Virus record (IMG/VR): IMGVR_UViG_3300035698_013833
Span: 1-20,313 of that record
DNA length: 20,313 nt
Source of the DNA: a virus
Reading direction: 5' to 3' (one strand)
Part shown: in pieces, positions 16,041-20,313 of the stretch
Layout of the letters: the number at the start of each line of letters is the position of its first letter
Position numbering within the stretch: position 1 is the stretch's first letter
The notes under the pieces: model-generated
The model's input: the letters and a program-made list of their open reading frames with translations, nothing else
What the model was told of the DNA's origin: nothing
Database searches by the model: none
Translations under genes and position numbers: made by a program

Positions 16041-16224
16041 TTTATTACCTCCATAAATTTAACCGATTTTTCAGATGTCTGCCATCTATTACTGATTGGG
16101 ATTTTCTGTCATCCACAGCTTATTGACGGTTAGTCTATTTTCAACTAACTATAATTTCAGATTATATTGTCGGTACAACTGCAAAACTTATGTGAGTTAT
16201 CCAACTCAGCCTTGCGTTACATAT
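16041..16224 (-). promoter_or_regulatory. Gene-free, hairpin-rich leader or small RNA candidate
   Basis: In order along the minus strand, possible stems are GAGTT/AACTC, TTGT/ACAA, ATAAT/ATTAT, GTTAGT/ACTAAC, CTGT/ACAG and AGATG/CATCT. A further pair AACCG/CGGTT encloses the last two like a multibranch junction. Short stems are expected by chance in sequence this AT-rich, so the closed junction and the density are suggestive rather than proof. The segment ends at the ribosome binding site of the 79-aa gene. Confidence 0.35.
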
Positions 16225-16421
16225 CTAATCGTATATTCTTTTAAGCTCTTGTCTAATTATTGAGTTTAGAACATTATCACTTATGATTATATCCACATCT
16301 AAAATTGATTCTATGTCTAGCAACTCTTCAGTACATCTACTTGTATCTGTATCTGTGACATCTTTTATATCTTCTGCTAATACATACTTAAATTTGAACT
16401 CTTAAGTTTAAATAGTTTCAT
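16225..16421 (-). CDS. Small gene readable only with a -1 frameshift at A AAT TTA (65 aa)
   Basis: Frame 0 starts at ATG 16421 behind GGAGG (4 nt spacing), reads MKLFKLKSSNL and hits TAG three codons later. The sequence at that point is TCA AAT TTA, i.e. the canonical slippery heptamer A AAU UUA (16395..16389). A -1 slip there continues with KYVLAEDIKDVTDTD for 54 codons and ends at TAG 16227..16225 (ELKRIYD). The frame after the slip has no good start of its own. No strong stimulatory hairpin was seen downstream. An indel mutation would give the same picture. Function unknown. Confidence 0.5.
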
Positions 16422-16548
16422 TATTCCTCCAAAGTCTATTTACTGTCTCCATTAAAATATTTCTATCTTCAATTGATAATTGTCTATATTTATCTGATAA
16501 GGATTTTAATATCACATTCTTACTTATTTCTATTGTGGCAATTCCCAT
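16408..16548 (-). CDS. Small hypothetical protein, 46 aa
   Basis: The ATG at 16548 has an excellent AAGGAGG site 8 nt upstream that overlaps the stop of the previous gene. The peptide reads MGIATIEISKNVILKSLSDK and continues as one helical domain ending RLWRNNETI. Its last codons contain the ribosome binding site and start of the next, frameshifted gene, so the two overlap by 14 bp. No family was recognised. Confidence 0.6.
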   Translation of the reverse strand: MGIATIEISKNVILKSLSDKYRQLSIEDRNILMETVNRLWRNNETI

Positions 16549-16560
16549 TATGAGACCTCC

Positions 16561-16824
16561 TTAATAAATCATTCCAATAGCTTCATTCACATTCTGATAA
16601 CAATAAGTTATAGGTAATTCTCCCATTGTATTAATATCTGTATCATTACAATATGCGATTAACGTCTCATAATCTAAATATGATTCACCATTCCCATTGA
16701 ATCTCAACATTGCAAATACAGCGGTCTCATCATCTTCACAAATACATCTTAATACTCGATTTTCATCATCAAGATAAATACAGTCATTCTTCATGAATAA
16801 TTTCTTTTGTATCGACTTTTTCAA
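16561..16824 (-). CDS. Hypothetical protein, 3' part of a frameshifted gene (87 aa)
   Basis: The listed TTG start is weak. The frame is open upstream to 16929 and encodes THRQYCHIIALVNKRKEDG, which looks like genuine coding sequence but has no start. A -1 shift from the upstream 41-codon frame at 16899-17024 would join them into one protein of about 155 residues. The visible part has an acidic Cys-containing segment (RVLRCICEDDETAVFAMLRF) and ends VNEAIGMIY. No family was recognised. There is no slippery heptamer in the overlap, so a mutation is more likely than programmed recoding. Confidence 0.5.
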   Translation of the reverse strand: MKKSIQKKLFMKNDCIYLDDENRVLRCICEDDETAVFAMLRFNGNGESYLDYETLIAYCNDTDINTMGELPITYCYQNVNEAIGMIY

Positions 16825-16898
16825 TTCTCTAGTTGAGTCTGAATTATCTAATTTAGAATGAGAATATATTCCGTCTTCTTTCCTTTTATTGACTAATG

Positions 16899-17024
16899 CT
16901 ATAATATGACAATATTGTCTATGTGTAAATCATGACATTGAATATCATTCTCCACAATGTATTTCAACATAAATTCTGTAGATTTATTAAGTATTACAGA
17001 TGCTTTATTTTTAGATACTTCCAT
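16899..17024 (-). CDS. Short frame, probable 5' part of the frameshifted gene (41 aa)
   Basis: This starts at ATG 17024 behind AAGGGG and encodes MEVSKNKASVILNKSTEFM followed by a helix that stops after HIDNIVIL. The frame that continues the gene overlaps it by 31 bp in the -1 register. Upstream, in the messenger leader, TGAGG can pair either with a nearby CCTC or with a more distant CCTCA, two exclusive hairpins just before the ribosome binding site. Confidence 0.45.
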   Translation of the reverse strand: MEVSKNKASVILNKSTEFMLKYIVENDIQCHDLHIDNIVIL

Positions 17025-17137
17025 TTACTTCAACCCCTTAAATTTAATTTATATGAGGTAATCAAGAGGGTTTTCAACCTCAACTATTTATTTATATTAA
17101 AGGTTTTAACTTTTAATATCGCGGTGTATTTTAGTTG

Positions 17138-17194
17138 AAAACTTGTCATATGTGACTAATCTAAAAATTTGTTTGGTCACATATGACAAGTTTT
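17138..17194. repeat. Perfect 19-bp inverted repeat
   Basis: AAAACTTGTCATATGTGAC (17138-17156) and its exact reverse complement (17176-17194) flank a 19-nt spacer. Each arm itself holds the near-palindrome GTCATATGTGAC. Weaker outer pairs GGTGT/ACACC lie about 13 nt outside. It sits 80 bp downstream of the winged-helix gene in a 250-bp gene-free stretch. It could be a two-site operator, a replication-related binding site or a two-way terminator, since the arms end in GTTTT on both strands. Long loop and AT-rich stem argue against a strong terminator. Confidence 0.85.
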
Positions 17195-17274
17195 AAAATA
17201 CAACTAACACCTTATAAATGCTAGGGTTATGTCTAATTTTTAAAATCTCAATCTAATAGTAACCTGTCTTTACA

Positions 17275-17940
17275 TCACTTGACTTTTTTCGCTTGATCGA
17301 GGATGTCATGACCAAATTCTTCGAGTATTTGCTTATCCCAGTAAACCCTCTTATGTAATTCAAACTCTTTAGCTAATTCATTCCTAAACGCATAATATGT
17401 ACATTTGGTTATCCTCATACTGTGTCCGATTACAGTTGGATTTATTTTATATATTATTTTCTTATCGAGTTTTATCCTTCTGATACACCCCTTTTCAATA
17501 AGTTCTTTTTTTACTCTACTCCATTTGCTAGGAGATAGCGATAATATATCTATAAATTTAGCATCTTTAACTATATTTACATGGTTTTTAAACTGTATTG
17601 TATTATCACAACTAGTATATCTTACAACTAATATAGATAAACATTTATAAGCCTGATCTGATAAATTATCTAGAGCTTCATTTAACTTATCTTTATTCGC
17701 TGTGTAATAACTAACAAATGATTCATATTGTTTTAAATCATTAATGGTAAACCCATTTACTGTTTTTACAGCCTCCTCAATTTCTTCAGTATTTAACTCT
17801 TCTGGTTTATTTTCCAACATATATTTCATATGAACCGCCTTTTTATAGAAATCATCTTTCATATTACTTTCTATAACATCTTGCAGTAGCTCTTCTCCAG
17901 TATCTTTATCATAATGCTCAACCTTATCCATTTTACTCAT
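17275..17940 (-). CDS. Winged-helix DNA-binding protein, RepL-like, 221 aa
   Basis: The N-terminal 80 residues are acidic and helical. Residues about 90-190 form a winged helix-turn-helix: AYKCLSILVVRYTSCDN, FIDILSLSPSKWSRVKKELI as the likely turn-recognition region, then KGCIRRIKLDKKIIYKINPTV as the wing. The order of LxxLxxxG-I-R, wing and INPxV resembles RepL-type plasmid replication proteins and related phage regulators of Firmicutes. It may bind the inverted repeat downstream. GGAGG lies 11 nt before the ATG and is part of an 8-bp pairing with an upstream hairpin loop, which implies translational control. Replication initiator or transcription regulator cannot be separated from sequence alone. 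Confidence 0.6.
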   Translation of the reverse strand: MSKMDKVEHYDKDTGEELLQDVIESNMKDDFYKKAVHMKYMLENKPEELNTEEIEEAVKTVNGFTINDLKQYESFVSYYTANKDKLNEALDNLSDQAYKCLSILVVRYTSCDNTIQFKNHVNIVKDAKFIDILSLSPSKWSRVKKELIEKGCIRRIKLDKKIIYKINPTVIGHSMRITKCTYYAFRNELAKEFELHKRVYWDKQILEEFGHDILDQAKKVK

Positions 17941-17951
17941 TTTAATTTAAT

Positions 17952-18014
17952 CCTCCGTAGTTTTATTTTCTCCGTATAAATATTCTGTGAGTGGCTACGG
18001 AGATAACCACTCAC
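17952..18014 (-). promoter_or_regulatory. H-type pseudoknot that can mask the ribosome binding site of the winged-helix gene
   Basis: Minus strand: stem 1 is GTGAGTGG (18014..18007) with CCACTCAC (17994..17987), eight perfect pairs. Its 12-nt loop TTATCTCCGTAG contains CTCCGTAG, which is exactly complementary to CTACGGAG (17960..17953), the ribosome binding site region. Stem 2 therefore has eight pairs. Loop sizes of 4, 0 and 26 nt fit an H-type pseudoknot. A second partial partner ACGGAG (17975..17970) lies between and could compete. The fold is deduced by eye, and its regulatory role is inferred. Confidence 0.65.
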
Positions 18015-18685
18015 TAATCTGGGTAATTAATCCAAATCAAATTGTTAGTAATAAGATAATCATAATTATCCGTTCGCTAACTTGTAATCTACAATTAAAT
18101 TATAAATTCCAACATAACGATCAGCCTTCTTTTGGCTGTGAGTTCATTCACTAGTGACATCCGTTTCCTCTAGTAAATTATGAAATTGATTTTATAGTAA
18201 TCTGCCTACTATTATTATTGAAATAAGTTTTACCGTTGCTTATTACAACATCTAGCCCTTATGTCTAGCTTTTATCAGATTTATACGTGTCAACTCACGG
18301 CAAACTTTCAATTTTAATCTTGATCTTGAGATTACTTTCGCAATCCCTTGTTGATGACATCTCATTGGTTAGGTATGAGAGACCTGCTACTTGAATTTTT
18401 ACATCCGTCAAGTCGGAATGCCTAGTCATCATCATAGACACTTTTAATTCAATCGGCGTAAAGCCTAATTGAGCTTTCTTTTACATCGTTGCTCTACGAT
18501 TTACAGTTTGACTTTTCTTTATTTGGACTGCTCGATTTAGCCTGCGAGCAAATCTTCGATTAGTATGTCCTCCTTTCATTGAACACTTTCAAACTCTCAT
18601 AGTTTAACGTCCGTGAGCCCAGATACGCTAATCACCTCGTATTATCAATCGATAACGTGTTACTTTAACCTTTACGAAAAAGGTT
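18015..18685 (-). ncRNA. Candidate large structured RNA in a gene-free stretch
   Basis: No reading frame with a start site was found here on either strand. Positions 18241-18660 contain 161 G or C in 420 (38%), high for a spacer in a genome near 30%. Notable stems (plus-strand positions) are GTTAG/CTAAC enclosing GATAAT-CATA-ATTATC across a 6x6 internal loop (18044-18081), TGCTCG/CGAGCA (18529-18550), TCTCAT/ATGAGA (18360-18380), ACTTGA/TCAAGT (18389-18413), TCAAT-C-GGC/GCC-TA-ATTGA (18449-18472) and AACCTTT/AAAGGTT (18667-18685). Large RNAs such as GOLLD and ROOL occur in Firmicute phages near tRNA genes, as here. I cannot confirm membership by eye. Strand is assumed from the neighbours. Confidence 0.4.
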
Positions 18686-18916
18686 CTAAAATACTAACTC
18701 TTCGTTATTTTCAACACCATAATATCTGGCGTAATTAATTCCCCATATATTATTATCTGGATGACAATACATTTCACATCTATTACATTTTCCGATCCTT
18801 TCTTTATTACACCAAATCACATCATCACTGAGTGGATAAGGATTAATCTTATTTGTGAAATAATCGAGTATTTCATCATTCTTATATTTGCTGAGTTGTA
18901 TATCTTTATATCTCAT
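18686..18916 (-). CDS. Small Cys-containing hypothetical protein, 76 aa
   Basis: This 76-residue protein starts with a helix (MRYKDIQLSKYKNDEILDYF). It has a cluster VIWCNKERIGKCNRCEMYCH in which three or four Cys and one His (C, CxxC, CH) could bind zinc. It ends with an acidic hydrophobic tail. The start is 2 nt after the previous gene's stop, so it is coupled to it. An AACCTTT/AAAGGTT hairpin begins directly after its stop codon. No family was recognised. Confidence 0.6.
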   Translation of the reverse strand: MRYKDIQLSKYKNDEILDYFTNKINPYPLSDDVIWCNKERIGKCNRCEMYCHPDNNIWGINYARYYGVENNEELVF

Positions 18917-18918
18917 AA

Positions 18919-19341
18919 TTATATCTTTACTGATTCTAATTGAATAATATTTATCAAACGTGGAATCAATAATTCTACTAATTCATCTAAATAAGTATCA
19001 TCAACCTTCTCTTCAACATTTTTAAATTTCAGCAGGTTATTTGGCGAGGTGAATACCGTGAACTCCTCATTTTCTATATCTTTAAAAATTGAATTAAATC
19101 TATCCATCAGTGGATTTAATATAACATTTATAATCACATCTTTTGTAGGAATTGGAATATCTTTTGATTTTATATCTTCCAACTCATTAAATACTAAAGT
19201 AGATAAATAACCATGTTGTCCTGCTGTCATGCTCAAATCGTACTTTTTTTCCTTTAAATCCCTAAGTTCATACGTAGTATTTATCAACTTATTATTTACC
19301 TCTTTAAACCTTGAATATGGAATAATTTTCTCGTTTTTCAT
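18919..19341 (-). CDS. Hypothetical helical protein, 140 aa
   Basis: This 140-residue, mainly helical, acidic protein has a Lys/Glu-rich N-terminal helix (SRFKEVNNKLINTTYELRDL), a middle segment KSKDIPIPTKDVIINVILNP, and ends with ELVELLIPRLINIIQLESVKI. The start has GGAAGGAG about 6 nt upstream. It is the first protein gene after the tRNA on the minus strand and is followed closely by the 76-aa gene. No family was recognised. Confidence 0.65.
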   Translation of the reverse strand: MKNEKIIPYSRFKEVNNKLINTTYELRDLKEKKYDLSMTAGQHGYLSTLVFNELEDIKSKDIPIPTKDVIINVILNPLMDRFNSIFKDIENEEFTVFTSPNNLLKFKNVEEKVDDTYLDELVELLIPRLINIIQLESVKI

Positions 19342-19551
19342 TTCATATCTCCTTCCGCTGTTTTACGTCTGTCGAGGACTAGTTTTAAATACATTACAAC
19401 CTACGAATAATCATAAATTGTAGGAGATACTTTTATATATCTCCAATTTACACTTCCGCAAGGGATATTCTATATGTATATTTCCTAATATAAAGTGTAG
19501 TCCGCAGACATTCACCACAATTCAATCCTATAAATTTCACACTTTATTGTA
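19342..19551 (-). other. Hairpin-rich spacer between the tRNA and the first minus-strand gene
   Basis: Directly after the tRNA CCA the minus strand reads ATAAAGTGT, which pairs with ACACTTTAT about 40 nt on (nine perfect pairs plus one G-U). The same ACACTT can pair instead with AAGTGT further downstream, so two exclusive folds exist. GGAGATA/TATCTCC with an 8-nt loop follows near 19420-19441. No reading frame with a ribosome binding site was seen until 19341. Confidence 0.35.
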
Positions 19552-19626
19552 TGGTGCTGAGACACTTAGTCGAAAAGTGATTTCCTGATTACAAAACAGG
19601 TGTAATAGCCATTATACTATATCAGC
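19552..19626 (-). tRNA. tRNA-Thr, anticodon UGU
   Basis: The 75-nt gene reads as a cloverleaf: acceptor GCTGATA/TCTCAGC with one T-C mismatch, D-arm with GG in the loop, anticodon stem CCTGT/TCAGG with loop TTTGTAA (anticodon TGT, reading ACA), a 4-nt variable loop, T-arm CACTT-TTCGACT-AAGTG, discriminator A and an encoded CCA. One mismatch each in the acceptor, D and anticodon stems makes it less regular than host tRNAs, as is common in phage. It is alone in the window and lies beside strongly structured sequence. Confidence 0.85.
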
Positions 19627-19638
19627 ATTTGTTTCTTT

Positions 19639-19733
19639 CACAAGTTCTAAATCAATAAATGAAACAGAACTTGTGGATACATCAGTACAAGATACGAAGC
19701 TTGTACTGATGTATCTTTAGTCGGTAATCCGAC
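19639..19733. repeat. Three tandem perfect hairpins beside the tRNA gene
   Basis: Hairpin one: CACAAGTTCT/AGAACTTGTG (19639-19675, 10 bp). Hairpin two begins at the very next base: GATACATCAGTACAAG/CTTGTACTGATGTATC (19676-19715, 16 bp, loop ATACGAAG). Hairpin three: GTCGG-TAAT-CCGAC (19720-19733). No U-run follows on either strand. They lie between the divergent tRNA gene and the promoter of the sigma-like gene. They could be a 5' RNA structure of the tRNA transcript or a DNA site. Confidence 0.75.
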
Positions 19734-19766
19734 ATATTTCTCGTAAGGTAAAGACTAAAATAAATG

Positions 19767-19795
19767 TTGACTTTTAATATTTACTATGGTATAAT
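19767..19795 (+). promoter_or_regulatory. Near-consensus sigma-A promoter for the sigma-like gene
   Basis: TTGACT (19767-19772), a 17-nt spacer and TATAAT (19790-19795), with TGG just before the -10 box giving an extended -10. The transcript would have a leader of about 90 nt carrying a hairpin AGAGA(TA)CAC/GTGTCTCT (19806-19840) before the AGGAGG at 19881-19886. This is the only textbook host promoter I found in the window, so the gene it drives is probably expressed by the unmodified host polymerase. Confidence 0.85.
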
Positions 19796-19891
19796 ATAAA
19801 TATAAAGAGATACACAAAATTTATTAGTACAAGTGTCTCTCTAATGTATTAGACACAATCGTAAAAAAAACAACTTTTAAAGGAGGAAATA

Positions 19892-20313
19892 ATGATAAGA
19901 AGTTATGAAGATAGTAAAGTTATCATAAATTCAGTAATAAGCAAATTTAAATTATTGAATTACACGCAAATAGGGGATCTTAGATCCGACGGATACATTG
20001 TATATTCAAAATCCGTAAATTCTTTTGATGATACAAAAGGAAAGAAATTTACATCATATCTTTATTCTAAAATGTATTATCACGTACTAGATTATTTGAA
20101 ATATTGTAGAAAGTTAAATAAAAGAGAGTGTGAATTGGAAAGTTATTATGATATAGAAGATTCTCCGATAGCTTATGATATTGGGGAAACTACGGATGAT
20201 GTCATACTAAAGGAAATTTTAAAACAATTAACTCCAAAACAATATAACATAATAAAATTACGTTATATTGATGGTGTTAGTGTGAAGGATATTGCAAAAA
20301 TATATAATACATC
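19892..20313 (+). CDS. Sigma-70-family factor, N-terminal 140 codons (runs off the window)
   Basis: This plus-strand gene starts at ATG 19892, 5 nt after AGGAGG, and is open to the window end. Residues about 28-75 match sigma region 2: DLRSDGYIVYSKSVNSFDD, KGKKFTSYLYSKM, YHVLDYLKYCRK. Residues about 112-140 match region 4: LTPKQYNIIKLRYIDGVSV followed by KDIAKIYNTS, the helix-turn-helix that reads the -35 box. It has no regions 1 or 3, like short alternative sigma factors. Being divergent from the virion genes and host-promoted, it may switch on phage late genes. That role is inferred. Confidence 0.8.
   Translation, partial: MIRSYEDSKVIINSVISKFKLLNYTQIGDLRSDGYIVYSKSVNSFDDTKGKKFTSYLYSKMYYHVLDYLKYCRKLNKRECELESYYDIEDSPIAYDIGETTDDVILKEILKQLTPKQYNIIKLRYIDGVSVKDIAKIYNT

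Noticed and set aside
16899-16929. Programmed -1 frameshift in the second frame-shifted gene
   Set aside because: Every codon pair in the overlap was checked, and none forms an X XXY YYZ heptamer in the right register.
17138-17194. Ends of an insertion sequence
   Set aside because: Only 19 nt lie between the arms and no transposase is nearby.

Overview
The window is an AT-rich (roughly 30% G+C by eye) piece of a tailed-phage or prophage genome, most likely from a Firmicute such as Clostridium. The reasons are AT-rich codon use, strong AGGAGG ribosome binding sites, a textbook sigma-A promoter and a SPP1/HK97-type head module. Almost everything is read on the minus strand, so the genetic order runs from high to low coordinates.

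From right to left: (1) 19.7-20.3 kb, plus strand: the start of a sigma-70-family factor behind a near-consensus promoter. (2) 19.3-19.7 kb: three abutting hairpins, a tRNA-Thr(UGU) gene and a hairpin-rich spacer. (3) 18.7-19.3 kb: two small hypothetical genes. (4) 17.94-18.69 kb: about 745 nt without a gene and richer in G+C than expected for a spacer, a candidate large structured RNA. It ends in an H-type pseudoknot that can mask the ribosome binding site of a winged-helix, RepL-like protein. (5) 14.7-17.2 kb: small unknown genes, two of which change reading frame, mixed with structured spacers, a perfect 19-bp inverted repeat and a surface protein. (6) 10.4-14.7 kb: a putative small terminase, a homing-endonuclease-like gene and the large terminase. 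(7) 4.2-10.4 kb: a second, broken endonuclease gene, then portal, scaffold, decoration protein and major capsid protein, closed by a strong terminator. (8) 0-4.2 kb: head-tail connectors, tail terminator, a probable major tail protein and two further genes.

The most unusual feature is the pair of related mobile genes on either side of the large terminase. Both encode tandem Cys4 zinc-ribbon repeats (seven and five units, about 66 residues each) followed by a Vsr/PD-(D/E)XK-like nuclease domain. The copy between terminase and portal seems to have landed inside the portal gene. A 21-codon reading frame upstream of it and 27 in-frame codons downstream of it join into one plausible portal N-terminus, and the resumed portal frame has a well-placed ribosome binding site but only an ATT codon. 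The same endonuclease gene has since been disabled by one nonsense codon and one frameshift.

Other points worth following are the sequestering pseudoknot at 17.95-18.01 kb, a small gene with a canonical A AAU UUA slippery site, and the candidate large RNA near the tRNA.
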